A stretch of DNA of 60,290 nucleotides from Campylobacterota bacterium (GTDB lineage: Bacteria > Campylobacterota > Campylobacteria > Campylobacterales > Nitratiruptoraceae). The stretch is taken from contig JAADDW010000006.1 in assembly GCA_013153715.1 (NCBI GenBank), forward strand, positions 1-60,290, written 5' to 3'. Below, in pieces: positions 16,392-26,036 of this stretch; within the stretch, counting starts at the first letter, position 1, and each line of letters begins with the position of its first letter. The notes under the pieces were generated by a model, which did no database searches, had not been told where the DNA came from, and saw only the letters and a list, made by a program, of their open reading frames with translations. Both the position numbers and the translations under genes were made by a program.

Positions 16392-17807
16392 ATGCACCAG
16401 AGCGATGTTCTGATCCTTGCCGATGGAATTGTAGCAAAACATCTGATCGATCGGATACTGGAGGATAGCTTCACCTCCAACCGGTACCACATCGTCTATA
16501 TGGATCAGGAGCTGAAGCCCGAAAGTTTCGGGGATAACTTCTTCTTCTACAACTTCGATCCTACCAGCTTTACCAAACTCTCCACCCTCTTCACCAAGAG
16601 TTTTAAAGAGGTGGTCATCGTCCTAGGGAACAAGATCGATACCGTCGCCTCCTACCAGAATGTTCGGACCCTGGACAAGAATATCTCCATCGTCCTCTTC
16701 GACCGGTGGGATCTCCAGATAGAGGATAAGAACTTCATCAAGATAGACGCCAACGAGATTCTGGCCAGCAGACTCTTCGACTACCTCCCCAATGTCCCCG
16801 TCATTGCCCAGAATGTGGGGCTGGGCCACGGGGAGATCATAGAGGTCCTCGTCCCCTTTGGGAGCGGCTATGTCTATCGCCATGTGGGGACCATCGAACA
16901 GAAGAGGTGGCGGATAGCGGCGATCTACAGAAACAACAAGTTGATCCTCCCCTCCTCCAACCTCATGATCTGGCCCAACGATCTCCTCCTCCTCATCGGG
17001 GAGCCGGAGGTTCTGAAGCAGGTCTTCAAATCGATAAAGAGGGAGGTAGGCCAGTTCCCCCTCCCCTACGGGATCAACAGCTACCTCCTGGTCGATATGG
17101 AGCGGAATACGAAGGCCCAGATCCGCCACATTCTCCGGGAGAGCCTCTATCTCCACAGCAAGCTGAAGGATCGGAAGCTCTTCATCAGAATTCTCAACCC
17201 CAACGATTTCGAGCTCCTCCGCCTCTTTCGGGACCATGAGAGCAGGAGTGTCGAAGTGATGGTGGACTACCGCTACAGAAAGACCCTAGAGGTGGTGGAG
17301 GAGGATCTGAAGCAGAGGAGGATCGGCCTCTTCATCCTCCACCACAGGGAGTTTCTCCAGAGGAAGATGAGGCGGTACCTCCACTCCCTCCACATTCCGG
17401 TCATCACCCTCTCCTTCGAGCAGTTGGAGAAGTGTGGGGAGATTGTCACCATGCTCACCCCAGATAAGAGGTTGGAGAATATCTCCTCCCCCATCTTCGA
17501 CATAGCCATCCAGCTCGGCCTCACAATCACCCTCTACGAGGACCACTCCCAGGAGCAGAATGAGACGGTGAAACGGATTGTGGAGCACTTTGAGAACCTG
17601 GCCCATATCTTCTCCAAGAGACTCCTCATCAAGAGAGCCCAGACCAACATTATCAAGGAGCTCATGTACCAGGAGCACCTCTTCATCCTCTACCCCTTCA
17701 CCGAAGGGATCGCCAACGCCAACCCCTTCAACCTCTTCTACACCGACCCCCTGAAACTCTTTTTCAAACTCAATCGGTTCCACCAGATCTTCATTCCCCA
17801 GGATTAG
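16392..17807 (+). CDS. TrkA-N/TrkA-C-like protein (COG3400 type), function unknown
   Basis: 471 residues, soluble. An N-terminal Rossmann-like segment ([19 protein letters not shown], about 1-110) and an RCK-C-like region (about 150-220: [57 protein letters not shown]) recall K+-channel-gating TrkA proteins. A second Rossmann-like part follows. The usual GxGxxG NAD motif is not obvious; the first loop reads ADGIVAK. No transporter gene is adjacent, so its partner is unknown. A much longer open frame extends upstream through tgt on the other strand, but the SD and -10 place the start at 16392. The domain call is moderate. Confidence 0.75.
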   Translation: MHQSDVLILADGIVAKHLIDRILEDSFTSNRYHIVYMDQELKPESFGDNFFFYNFDPTSFTKLSTLFTKSFKEVVIVLGNKIDTVASYQNVRTLDKNISIVLFDRWDLQIEDKNFIKIDANEILASRLFDYLPNVPVIAQNVGLGHGEIIEVLVPFGSGYVYRHVGTIEQKRWRIAAIYRNNKLILPSSNLMIWPNDLLLLIGEPEVLKQVFKSIKREVGQFPLPYGINSYLLVDMERNTKAQIRHILRESLYLHSKLKDRKLFIRILNPNDFELLRLFRDHESRSVEVMVDYRYRKTLEVVEEDLKQRRIGLFILHHREFLQRKMRRYLHSLHIPVITLSFEQLEKCGEIVTMLTPDKRLENISSPIFDIAIQLGLTITLYEDHSQEQNETVKRIVEHFENLAHIFSKRLLIKRAQTNIIKELMYQEHLFILYPFTEGIANANPFNLFYTDPLKLFFKLNRFHQIFIPQD

Positions 17808-17830
17808 CCGAGGGGTTAGCCAAGATGTTG

Positions 17831-17836
17831 TATAAT
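17831..17836 (+). promoter_or_regulatory. Putative -10 element for aroB
   Basis: TATAAT within TTGTATAATTTTTT, 23 bases upstream of the aroB ATG, in the 52-bp gap after the TrkA-like gene. It is a probable promoter for aroB and the genes after it. Confidence 0.5.
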
Positions 17837-17859
17837 TTTTTTCAAAAAGTGGGGGTGCC

Positions 17860-18906
17860 ATGGGAGGTATTCAGATCCACCTAAAACGGGAGGAGAGGAG
17901 CTACCCAATCGAAATAGGGGAGCTTCCATCCATTGAGATAGAGGGAAAGTGTGGGATCGTCACCAATCCCAAAGTGGGGGGGCTCCACCTCGACTATCTG
18001 CTCCCCAAGGTGAAGGCCGACGAGCTCTACATCATCACCCTCCCAGATGGGGAGGATTACAAGAATATGGAGAGCCTCACCTTCCTTCTCGACCGCCTCT
18101 TCGACCATAGATTTGACAGGAGATCGACCCTCATCGCCTTCGGGGGAGGGGTGATCGGAGATATGACAGGGTTCGGGGCGGCCATCTATCAGCGGGGGAT
18201 CCCCTTCATTCAGATACCGACAACCCTCCTGGCCCAGGTGGACGCCAGCGTCGGTGGGAAGACCGGGATCAACAACCGGTTCGGGAAAAACCTGATAGGG
18301 GCTTTCCACCAACCCGAGGCGGTCTATATCGATACCTACTTCCTCAAAACCCTCCCAGAGCGGGAGTTCGCCGCCGGAGTGGCTGAGATCATCAAGATGG
18401 CGGTCATCTTCGATAGAGAGTTCTTCAACTGGTTGGAGGGGGCCGATCTGAGTCGGGAGGAGGATCTCCGGAAGGCGATCGGGAGGAGTATTGAGCTCAA
18501 GGCAGAGATTGTCGCCCTGGATGAGAGGGAGGGGGGAGTTCGGGCCAGCCTCAACTATGGCCACACCTTCGCCCATGTCATAGAGAATGAGACCGGCTAC
18601 AGGAGATACCTCCATGGAGAGGCTGTGGCTATGGGGATGGTCCTGGCCAACAGATTGGCCCTCCAGTTGGGGCTCCTGAAGGAGGAGGAGGCCCGCCGTA
18701 TCGAGGAGCTCCTGAAGAGGTACAACCTTCCGACCCGCTACCCTATCGAGGATCCAGAGGGCTTCTACGATCGGTTCTTCCTGGACAAGAAGAGCAGGGG
18801 GAGCCAGATCGCCTTTGTCCTCCCCAAGGGGATAGGCAGTTTTGAGATCAGAAGGGATATAGAGAGGGAGAGGGTATTGGCCGTTCTGAGAGAGTCTGCC
18901 CCATGA
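17860..18906 (+). CDS. aroB: 3-dehydroquinate synthase
   Basis: 348 residues. The NAD-binding region IAFGGGVIGDMTGFGAAIYQRGIPFIQIPTTLLAQVDASVGGKTGIN is nearly invariant in AroB. Zinc-ligand regions are AEIIKMAVIFD, LNYGHTFAHVIE and LHGEAVAMGM. It catalyses the second step of the shikimate pathway. It is followed with a 4-bp overlap by an MscS-type channel gene, so the channel, mtaB and the FtsH-like gene probably share its transcript. Confidence 0.97.
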   Translation: MGGIQIHLKREERSYPIEIGELPSIEIEGKCGIVTNPKVGGLHLDYLLPKVKADELYIITLPDGEDYKNMESLTFLLDRLFDHRFDRRSTLIAFGGGVIGDMTGFGAAIYQRGIPFIQIPTTLLAQVDASVGGKTGINNRFGKNLIGAFHQPEAVYIDTYFLKTLPEREFAAGVAEIIKMAVIFDREFFNWLEGADLSREEDLRKAIGRSIELKAEIVALDEREGGVRASLNYGHTFAHVIENETGYRRYLHGEAVAMGMVLANRLALQLGLLKEEEARRIEELLKRYNLPTRYPIEDPEGFYDRFFLDKKSRGSQIAFVLPKGIGSFEIRRDIERERVLAVLRESAP

Positions 18907-20522
18907 GGCTCCTCTTCATTCTCCTCGCCCTCCTCCTCGCCCTCAAGGGGGAAGGGGAGAAGGGGAGCTCCACCACCTCTCCCTCCAGCGGCTCCTCGAC
19001 CAGTAGTATTGAGCGGGAGCTGAAGCTCTCCACCTACAACGATGAGCTGAAAAAGATCGATGGGGAGATCGCCAAAAATGTCTGGCTCAAGAGGTATGAG
19101 AACTATAAGACCTACTACGCCATCAAAAAGGAGCTGGACGAGATTGAGAGGCAGATCAAACGGTACAAAAGGTATAGGAAGTACCGATCCAAGGTGAAGG
19201 AGCTCCAGGAGGCCCAGGTCACTCTGAAGAACCAGCTGGAGCTCCTGAAGGAGTACCAGCAGTCTCCCTTCCACGAGCTCCTGAAGCCCAAGGAGATTCC
19301 AGAGCCCCCCATTGTCAAGAACCCGCTGGACATCATAGAGGCCTTCTCCTACATCAAGAGGCTCACCTCGACCAGGGAGTACTACCAGACCCAGCTCCAG
19401 GACCTTCGGAGGGCCTTGGGACTCCTGATCGAGAAATATACCATCCTCCAGAAGAAGCAGGAGCTCCAGCCCTCCAAGGAGTTGAAGAAACAGCTGGAGA
19501 GTCTGAAGAAGGAGATCGACGACTTCGAGGAGAACCTCTCCATAGCCAAGAAGACCCTGGAGGTCTATGAGCGGAAGATTGAGGAGAATATCCTCAAAGT
19601 GACCGACGAGATCAAGCGGCAGAGCGAGAGGACCGCCATCATCGTCGCAACAATACTGGGGCTCCTCTTCATCAGCCTCATCATCAAATGGTTGATCCGC
19701 CGCTACATCCAGGACAACCAGCGGGCCTACATGGCCAACAAGTTTGTCAACTTCAATCTGGCCCTCTTCATCATATTGATCCTCCTCTTCTCCTACATCG
19801 AGAATGTCAACTACATTGTGACCATTCTCGGTTTCGCCTCGGCAGGTATCGCCATCGCCATGAAGGATATGTTCATGAGTCTCCTGGGCTGGATGGTCAT
19901 CGTTCTCGGAGGCTCCATCCATGTGGGGGATCGGATCAAGGTGATCAAGGAGGGCCACGAGTATGTGGGGGATGTTATCGATATTTCCCTCCTCAGAATT
20001 ACAATTCTGGAAGATGTAACCCTGACCAGCTACCTGAAAAATGTCCGTTCAGGTCGGGTCATCTTCATCCCCAATAACTACATCTTCACCGACCTCATCG
20101 CCAACTATACCCACCAGGGGCTCAAGACGGTCTGGGACAGCCTCAGCTATAATATCACCTTCGATTCCAACCATAAGAAGGCGGCCCACATCGCCAAGGA
20201 GGTGGCCCGAAAGTATGCCAAGGGATATACCGACATCGCCCGAAAACAGCTTAACAAGCTCCGGAGCATCTACCACCTCAAAAATACCAATGTCGATGTG
20301 CGGGTCTATACATTTACGGAGGAGTGGGGTATTCGGGTCAGTGTCTGGTACCAGACCAACTCCTACGCCACCCTCACCCTCCGGAGCACCATCTCGACAG
20401 AGATCATCGACCGCTATCTGGCGGAGCCCGACATTGAGATCACCTATCCGGCCCAGAGAATATTCTTGACAAAAGATGAAAAGCGTGATACATTGCCTCC
20501 ACAGAAGGAGGAGCAGGGGTGA
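18903..20522 (+). CDS. MscS-family mechanosensitive channel with a long periplasmic coiled coil
   Basis: 539 residues. A signal peptide (MRLLFILLALLLALKGEG) is followed by a long charged helical or coiled-coil region (about 40-235) that is probably periplasmic. Membrane helices begin about residue 243 (TAIIVATILGLLFISLIIKWLI) and about 285. The MscS pore/beta domain has ITILGFASAGIAIAMKDMFMSLLGWMVIVLGGSIHVGDRIKV and a cytoplasmic vestibule domain. Such proteins release solutes on hypo-osmotic shock. The extended N-terminus resembles larger MscS relatives. It overlaps aroB by 4 bp and mtaB by 4 bp. Confidence 0.88.
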   Translation: MRLLFILLALLLALKGEGEKGSSTTSPSSGSSTSSIERELKLSTYNDELKKIDGEIAKNVWLKRYENYKTYYAIKKELDEIERQIKRYKRYRKYRSKVKELQEAQVTLKNQLELLKEYQQSPFHELLKPKEIPEPPIVKNPLDIIEAFSYIKRLTSTREYYQTQLQDLRRALGLLIEKYTILQKKQELQPSKELKKQLESLKKEIDDFEENLSIAKKTLEVYERKIEENILKVTDEIKRQSERTAIIVATILGLLFISLIIKWLIRRYIQDNQRAYMANKFVNFNLALFIILILLFSYIENVNYIVTILGFASAGIAIAMKDMFMSLLGWMVIVLGGSIHVGDRIKVIKEGHEYVGDVIDISLLRITILEDVTLTSYLKNVRSGRVIFIPNNYIFTDLIANYTHQGLKTVWDSLSYNITFDSNHKKAAHIAKEVARKYAKGYTDIARKQLNKLRSIYHLKNTNVDVRVYTFTEEWGIRVSVWYQTNSYATLTLRSTISTEIIDRYLAEPDIEITYPAQRIFLTKDEKRDTLPPQKEEQG

Positions 20523-21757
20523 AGGTCTTTTTCAAAACATTTGGATGCCGTACCAATCTCTTCGATACCCAGATCATGGTGAGCAGATTGCGGGAGTTTA
20601 CCGTTACAGAGAAGGAGGATGATGCCGATATTGTTGTGGTCAACTCCTGCACCGTCACCAACGGAGCGGACAGCAGTGTCCGCAATTATATTAACAGGAT
20701 TCAGAGGAAGGGGAAGAAGGTCTATCTGACAGGTTGCGGCGCCTTCACCAAGGGGGAGGAGCTCCTGGCCCAGGGAAAGGTGGCGGCTGTCTTCGGCCAT
20801 TCGGAGAAGGAGAGGATCAACGAACTCCTCAAGAGGGAGGGGTACTTCGAGCTGGGGGATCTGGACCATATCGATAGGACGGTGGTCACCCACTTTGTGG
20901 GACGGAGTAGGGCCTTTATCAAGGTCCAGGAGGGGTGTGATTTCGACTGTAGCTACTGTATCATCCCCTCTGTCAGAGGGAGGGCCCGGAGCCTCGACGA
21001 AGGGCTCATAGTGGAACAGGTCCGCACCCTAGCGGCCAACGGCTTTGGAGAGTTTATCTTGACCGGAACCAATGTGGGGAGTTACGGGAGAGATCGGGGG
21101 AGCTCTCTGGCCAAATTGATGAAGAGGCTCTCCCTGATCAGAGGGGTCCGGAGAATTCGGATCGGATCCCTGGAACCGGTACAGATCGACCAGGAGTTCA
21201 GAGAGCTCCTGGGGGAGCGGTGGTTGGCCAAACACCTCCACATAGCCATCCAGCACAGCAGTAATAGAATGTTGGAGATTATGGGGAGGCGGAACAGAGT
21301 GGAGGAGGATCTGGAGCTCTTCCACGAAATTGGAGAGAGGGGGTTCGCCCTGGGGACAGATTTCATCGTCGGCCACCCCGGCGAGAGTGAGGAGATTTTC
21401 AGAGAGGCCCTCGCCCATCTCCGGGAGTTTCCCCTCACCCATATCCACCTCTTCACCTACTCCAGAAGAGATGGGACCAGATCGGCCTCCATGGGGGATC
21501 CGGTCAACGGGAGGATCGCCCGAGAGCGGTATAGAGAGATCAAGGAGATCGTAGCCCAGAAGAATATGGCCTTCAGACTCTCCCGAAGGGAGCCCCTGGA
21601 GGTGGTGGTCGAATCCCGACGGAAGGGAGGAGACTATTTTGGCTACGATCAGTTTTTCAACCCGGTCCGTATCGAGAGTTCCCTGGATCTCGCCGGTAAC
21701 TGGGTGAGAGTGGAGCAGTATGAGGTAAGAGAAGAGGCAAATGTGGCACGGTTTTAG
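20519..21757 (+). CDS. mtaB: tRNA t6A37 methylthiotransferase MtaB
   Basis: 412 residues. The N-terminal methylthiotransferase domain has its three cluster cysteines in KTFGCRTNLFDTQ, NSCTVTNGAD and LTGCGAFTKGEE. The radical SAM domain has EGCDFDCSYCIIPSVRGRARS (Cx3Cx2C), and a TRAM-like C-terminus follows. It adds a methylthio group to t6A at position 37 of tRNAs reading ANN codons. MtaB is favoured over MiaB and RimO by the short length and the GCRTN opening. The start is a GTG at 20519 overlapping the upstream stop by 4 bp. It overlaps the FtsH-like gene by 17 bp. Confidence 0.9.
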   Translation: MKVFFKTFGCRTNLFDTQIMVSRLREFTVTEKEDDADIVVVNSCTVTNGADSSVRNYINRIQRKGKKVYLTGCGAFTKGEELLAQGKVAAVFGHSEKERINELLKREGYFELGDLDHIDRTVVTHFVGRSRAFIKVQEGCDFDCSYCIIPSVRGRARSLDEGLIVEQVRTLAANGFGEFILTGTNVGSYGRDRGSSLAKLMKRLSLIRGVRRIRIGSLEPVQIDQEFRELLGERWLAKHLHIAIQHSSNRMLEIMGRRNRVEEDLELFHEIGERGFALGTDFIVGHPGESEEIFREALAHLREFPLTHIHLFTYSRRDGTRSASMGDPVNGRIARERYREIKEIVAQKNMAFRLSRREPLEVVVESRRKGGDYFGYDQFFNPVRIESSLDLAGNWVRVEQYEVREEANVARF

Positions 21758-23402
21758 GAAGAGACTCCTGATTCTGACTCTTTCGGTGGTCATTCTCCTC
21801 CTGCTCATCCTGATCTACGGGGTGAAGAGATCTATGCCTGCAACCCTGGATTACGGGACCTATGAGAGCCTCTTGGAGAACAACCTAATAGACAGGGCCG
21901 TCATCGGGAGGGAGTATATTCTCATCAGGAGCGCCGGCCAGCAGTTCCAGATTCCCAAGGAGTTGGTCGATCTCAAAGAGCTATACAGGAGAGTACCTGT
22001 CGAGATGGCAGAAGATTACAGCTACATCTATGATATTGTGACCATTCTCATTCTCGCCTTTTTTGTCGGCTATGTGGTCTTCTATCTCCGACGCCAGAAA
22101 CAGGAGCCCATTCCGATCCACCACCAGATCCAGATAGCCCCGGCCAATGAGATTGAGGACTATAGCTTCGACATCCGTCCCCAGGCCTCCTCGGTCCTCT
22201 TTGAGGATGTGGCCGGTATCGATGAGGTGAAGGAGGAGCTGGAGGAGATCATCGACTTCCTCAAGGATCCAAAGAAGTATACCTCCTTCGGTGTCAGAAT
22301 GCCCAAAGGGGTCCTCCTCATCGGCCCCCCCGGAGTGGGGAAGACCCTGATAGCCAAAGCTGTAGCCGGAGAGGCCCGGGTCCCCTTTTTCTACCAGAGT
22401 GGGAGCGCCTTTGTCCAGATCTATGTGGGTATGGGAGCCAAGAGGGTCCGGGAACTCTTCAAGAAGGCCAAGGAGATGTCTCCCAGCATCATCTTCATCG
22501 ATGAGATAGACGCCGTCGGAAAGGCTCGGGGAGGGATGCGGAACGATGAGAGGGAGGCGACCCTCAACCAGCTCCTGACAGAGATGGACGGCTTTCGGGA
22601 GAACAGCGAGGTCATTGTCATCGGGGCCACCAACAAGATTGAGATTCTGGATGAGGCCCTCCTCCGCCCGGGCCGTTTCGACAGGAGGATCTTCGTCTCC
22701 CTCCCCAACAGGTCGGACCGCCTCAAAATCCTAGCCATCTACCTCAAACGGATCCCCCACAGGGTCGATATGGACCACCTCGCCGAGATGACCGTCGGCT
22801 TCAGCGGGGCGGCCTTGAGCTCCCTGGTCAATGAGGCGGCCCTCCACGCCCTCAGACGGGGGGGAGAGGTTGTGACTATGGAGGATTTCGAGGCCGTTCG
22901 GGAGAAGGTGATCTTCGGGAAGAAGAGGGTCCTCAGCTTCAGCGACAAGGAGAAGGAGATCCAGGCCATCTACCAGGGGGCCAAAGCCCTCACGGCCTAC
23001 TGGTACGGCCAGGATTTCGATAAATTGAGCCTCATCGGAGGGGGAGTCAAGGAGTTTGACAAGGAGATCCTCTCCAAACAGGATCTTCTGGGGAAGATCA
23101 AGGTCCTCCTGGCAGGCTATACCGCCCTCTCCCTCCTCTTTAACGAGGAGTTCTCCATCAGCGCCGAAGATATACGGCAGGCCAAAGTTTTGGCCGAGGA
23201 GATGGTCCTCCGCTACGGCATGGGAGAGAGACTCTTTGCCGATGGGAGCGATGCCGCTCAAATTGTGGAGGAGTCCCTGGGGGAACTCAGGGAGTTTCTG
23301 GGAAGGAGGAGGGAGATTCTCAAGAGGTTGGCCCACCGTCTCCTGGAACGGGAGGTCTTGACCAAGGAGGATGTACGGGAGGCCCTGGGTGACCTTTTTT
23401 AG
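21741..23402 (+). CDS. FtsH-like membrane AAA+ protein with a degenerate zinc-protease site
   Basis: 553 residues. Two membrane segments (about 8-27 and 97-116) flank a short periplasmic part, as in FtsH. The AAA+ domain is intact: GPPGVGKT (about 195-202), [11 protein letters not shown] (250-260), and the SRH ending [11 protein letters not shown]. In the peptidase-like domain the zinc motif HEAGH is replaced by YQGAK (411-415, within [14 protein letters not shown]). An Asp aligned with the third ligand remains (SAEDIRQAK). It is thus predicted to unfold or remodel membrane proteins without cutting them. Divergent FtsH paralogues are known in Helicobacter; a true FtsH is presumably elsewhere. 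It overlaps mtaB and bioV, suggesting one operon. Confidence 0.88.
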   Translation: MWHGFRKRLLILTLSVVILLLLILIYGVKRSMPATLDYGTYESLLENNLIDRAVIGREYILIRSAGQQFQIPKELVDLKELYRRVPVEMAEDYSYIYDIVTILILAFFVGYVVFYLRRQKQEPIPIHHQIQIAPANEIEDYSFDIRPQASSVLFEDVAGIDEVKEELEEIIDFLKDPKKYTSFGVRMPKGVLLIGPPGVGKTLIAKAVAGEARVPFFYQSGSAFVQIYVGMGAKRVRELFKKAKEMSPSIIFIDEIDAVGKARGGMRNDEREATLNQLLTEMDGFRENSEVIVIGATNKIEILDEALLRPGRFDRRIFVSLPNRSDRLKILAIYLKRIPHRVDMDHLAEMTVGFSGAALSSLVNEAALHALRRGGEVVTMEDFEAVREKVIFGKKRVLSFSDKEKEIQAIYQGAKALTAYWYGQDFDKLSLIGGGVKEFDKEILSKQDLLGKIKVLLAGYTALSLLFNEEFSISAEDIRQAKVLAEEMVLRYGMGERLFADGSDAAQIVEESLGELREFLGRRREILKRLAHRLLEREVLTKEDVREALGDLF

Positions 23403-23907
23403 CGGTTTCGGTTTCTGTTGCGAAAAGGCCCTCTTCAGAGAGTATCTGGAGGAGGGAGAGTTTGTGGTGGCCGGGTTCAGCTACGGAGCCCAGAAGGCCC
23501 TCAAAGAGGTTCTCTCCCGTCTGGAAGAGGGGAGGAGGGTAGAGAGGCTCCAACTCCTCTCGCCGGCCTATTTCGACCATCTCCCTAAGGCTCTGAAGGT
23601 CAGGGAGATAGAGAACTTCATGAGGAACCCGGACCTCTACATGCGGCTCTTCTACAGGAAGGCGGCCTACCCCTACACCGGAGATGTGGCCCCCTTCACC
23701 AGGAGACCGGAGCTCTCCCAGCTCAAGGAGCTCCTCTTTTTCCAATGGAAGGGGGAGGAGCTGGAGAGATTGAGGGAGGCGGGGGTAGTTCTGGAGGTCT
23801 ATATCGGCTCTCTGGACAAGATTGTCCCTCCCCAGAGGGTGGCGGAGTTCTTCAAAGCCTACGGGACACTCTACCAGATTGAGGGTGTGGGACATCTACT
23901 CCGATAG
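23389..23907 (+). CDS. bioV: Pimeloyl-ACP methyl ester esterase, BioV type
   Basis: 172 residues, a compact alpha/beta hydrolase. It begins [16 protein letters not shown], has the nucleophile elbow GFSYGAQKAL, and ends with the acid in YIGSLDKIVPP and the His in VGHLL. This length and the SGFGF opening match the BioV esterase of Helicobacter, which frees pimeloyl-ACP for biotin synthesis in place of BioH. The call rests on remembered family features. I prefer the GTG at 23389 because GGGAGG lies 6 bases upstream. An ATG at 23371 would overlap the FtsH-like gene by 32 bp. The remaining overlap is 14 bp. Confidence 0.82.
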   Translation: MTFFSGFGFCCEKALFREYLEEGEFVVAGFSYGAQKALKEVLSRLEEGRRVERLQLLSPAYFDHLPKALKVREIENFMRNPDLYMRLFYRKAAYPYTGDVAPFTRRPELSQLKELLFFQWKGEELERLREAGVVLEVYIGSLDKIVPPQRVAEFFKAYGTLYQIEGVGHLLR

Positions 23908-23918
23908 AAAGGGAAGAG

Positions 23919-24452
23919 ATGGATACCATCAGGATCGGTGTTGTCACAGCCAGTGACAGGGCGAGTGCGGGAATATATGAAGACCTGAGCGGTAAGGCGA
24001 TTGTGGAGACCATGGAGGAGTACCTCCTCAACCCCTTCGAGATTCTCTACCGCTGTGTCCCAGACGAGCAGGAGAGGATCGAGGAGGCCCTCAAGGAGCT
24101 CTGTGATCGGGAGGGGGCGGCACTGGTTGTCACCACCGGAGGGACGGGACCGGCTCCGAGAGATGTGACTCCGGAGGCGACAGAGGCGGTCTGTGACAAG
24201 ATCCTCCCCGGTTTCGGAGAGCTCATGAGGGCTGTCAGCCTCAACTATGTACCGACAGCCATTCTCTCCCGCCAGACAGCCGGCATTCGGGGGAAGAGCC
24301 TCATCATCAACCTCCCTGGAAAACCCAAATCCATCAGAGAGTGTCTCGATGCCGTCTTTCCGGCCGTCCCCTACTGTATCGACCTCATCGGCGGCCCCTA
24401 TATTGTGACCAACGAAGAGGTGATCAGAGCCTTCCGCCCCAAGGGGAGCTGA
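23919..24452 (+). CDS. mog: Molybdopterin adenylyltransferase (Mog/MoaB family)
   Basis: 177 residues, the MoCF-binding fold. IRIGVVTASDRASAGIYEDLSG at the start, VVTTGGTGPAPRDVTPEAT in the middle, and LPGKPKSIRECLDAVFPAVPYCIDLIGG near the C-terminus are typical of Mog. It activates molybdopterin by adenylation before Mo insertion, which implies molybdo- or tungsto-enzymes such as nitrate reductase or formate dehydrogenase. It lies 11 bp after bioV, and its stop overlaps the next small gene by 1 base (TGATG). Confidence 0.92.
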   Translation: MDTIRIGVVTASDRASAGIYEDLSGKAIVETMEEYLLNPFEILYRCVPDEQERIEEALKELCDREGAALVVTTGGTGPAPRDVTPEATEAVCDKILPGFGELMRAVSLNYVPTAILSRQTAGIRGKSLIINLPGKPKSIRECLDAVFPAVPYCIDLIGGPYIVTNEEVIRAFRPKGS

Positions 24453-24667
24453 TGGAGAGGGTTACAGAGCGGTATCGGGAGTGTATGGAAGGGCTCCTCC
24501 AGGAGCTGGAGCGGGAGTTCATGGAGATTCTGGCCAACAGGGAGTGGGATAAGGGAGAGAAGAATAGAAGGACCAAGCCCTTGGTCACCAAGAAGCAGAT
24601 CCTCCTCAACACCTTGGAGGCCCTCCAACTTGTGGATAGGGAGGGAAAGGACCCTACCTCTTCTTGA
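24452..24667 (+). CDS. Small charged protein of unknown function
   Basis: 71 residues, helical and strongly charged (MERVTERYRECMEGLLQELE and a C-terminal KKQILLNTLEALQLVDRE). No membrane segment or known motif was recognised. The ATG overlaps the mog stop by 1 base, which is good evidence of translation. The last 14 bp overlap the convergent ClC channel gene. Function unknown. Confidence 0.6.
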   Translation: MERVTERYRECMEGLLQELEREFMEILANREWDKGEKNRRTKPLVTKKQILLNTLEALQLVDREGKDPTSS

Positions 24668-26036
24668 GGGAGCGCTTCTTTCGGAGGAACCGTCTCCGGA
24701 GGCGTTGGAGACGGGTGAAATCCCGACGAGGAAGATCGACCTCTATCTTCTCAATCTCCTCTCCGATCTTCACCTCCAAAATCTCGCTCTTCTTCATAGC
24801 CAGTATCTGGGAGGGGAAGATACTCCTGTGGCCTGTGGCGAGGAAGCTGATGACGGCACTGATAGCCGCATAGTGGGCGATCTCCAGACCGAAGAGCTCC
24901 ACAGCCATAATTGTGGCGGCTATAGGGGTGTTGGTGGCTCCCGAGAGGACGCCGATGAACCCTAGGGCTGTGAAGAGGGTGATCCGCTCCGGGTCCAGCC
25001 ACTCGCCGAGGGCGTGGCCACTGGTGGCCCCAACGAAGAAGATGGGGGTGATGACCCCTCCACTCCCCCCTCCACTGAGGGTGAGGGAGGTTGTGAGAGT
25101 CTTGAGGAGAAAGGCGTACCATGGAAGGTCCCGGGCAAAGTAGGGATCCGGATTGAGGGTATCCTTGATGGTCTCCATACCGAGGCCGAGGTACTGCTCC
25201 CCGAAGATGAGGGCAATTCCAACAAGGGCGAGGCCGATGAGAAAGGATTTGAGGTAGATATTGAGTCTGATTCTCTCAACTCCCCTTTCAATCCACTGCA
25301 TAGCTGTAATCATGAGATCTGAGACAAAGCCGAAGAAGAGTCCCGCCAGAATGACCTCCAAGATGAGGGGGATATTGAGGACCATAGGTTGGTAGTAGTG
25401 GTAGTCGAAGTAGGTATAGTCGATGCCGAGGAACTGGGCTGTCGTGAAGGCCGCAAAACCGGCGATGAAGGAGGGGAGGAGGACATCGTAGAGGATGACC
25501 CCGATAATGAGGACCTCCACGCCGAAAATGGCTCCGGCAATAGGTGTTCCAAAGACAGCTGAGAAGCCGGCGCTGATCCCGCAGATGACCACCTTCTTCC
25601 GGTCCCTGTCGCTGAATTTGAGGAGGTCGCTGACGAAAGAGGCACTGGCCGCTCCGATCTGGCCGGCCGGTCCCTCCTTCCCCACACTTCCCCCCGAAAG
25701 AATGGTGAGGACTGTAGCCACAAGTTTGACAGGAACCACCTTTACATCTATCTTCCCATGGTTTTTGTGGACCGCCTCAATCACCTTCTCCGTCCCGTGG
25801 CCCTGGGCGGAAGGGGCAAAGGTTCTGACCATCCAGAGAACGAGAACCAGGGTGACGGGGAGAAGGAAGTAGTGGGGGAAGGGGAGCTCTCCCTGGAACT
25901 CCTCTCCATACTGAATGACCTTGAGGAAGAGGGTGACAATGGCACCCACCAGAATACCGATAAAGGAGGAGAGAACCATCCATTTAAAGAGAGTGACGAA
26001 GATGGCGCTCTGTTCGATGAGGTGCTTCTTCAACAT
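24654..26036 (-). CDS. ClC-family chloride channel or H+/Cl- antiporter
   Basis: 460 residues with about 10-11 membrane helices. ClC signatures are LSGGSVGKEGPAGQIGA (the GxEGP filter with its gating Glu), SGGGSGGVITPIFFVGATSGHALGEW, and GFIGVLSGATNTPIAATIMAVELFG. The first filter motif, usually GSGIP, reads SAQGHGTEKV here, a variant also common in ClcB-like proteins, so selectivity for chloride is not certain. The cytosolic tail after about residue 410 is short and ends in a very basic stretch (RLRRRFLRKKRSLKKR) without CBS domains. The leader faces the gene-poor tract at 26037-27048. Confidence 0.9.
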   Translation of the reverse strand: MLKKHLIEQSAIFVTLFKWMVLSSFIGILVGAIVTLFLKVIQYGEEFQGELPFPHYFLLPVTLVLVLWMVRTFAPSAQGHGTEKVIEAVHKNHGKIDVKVVPVKLVATVLTILSGGSVGKEGPAGQIGAASASFVSDLLKFSDRDRKKVVICGISAGFSAVFGTPIAGAIFGVEVLIIGVILYDVLLPSFIAGFAAFTTAQFLGIDYTYFDYHYYQPMVLNIPLILEVILAGLFFGFVSDLMITAMQWIERGVERIRLNIYLKSFLIGLALVGIALIFGEQYLGLGMETIKDTLNPDPYFARDLPWYAFLLKTLTTSLTLSGGGSGGVITPIFFVGATSGHALGEWLDPERITLFTALGFIGVLSGATNTPIAATIMAVELFGLEIAHYAAISAVISFLATGHRSIFPSQILAMKKSEILEVKIGEEIEKIEVDLPRRDFTRLQRLRRRFLRKKRSLKKR

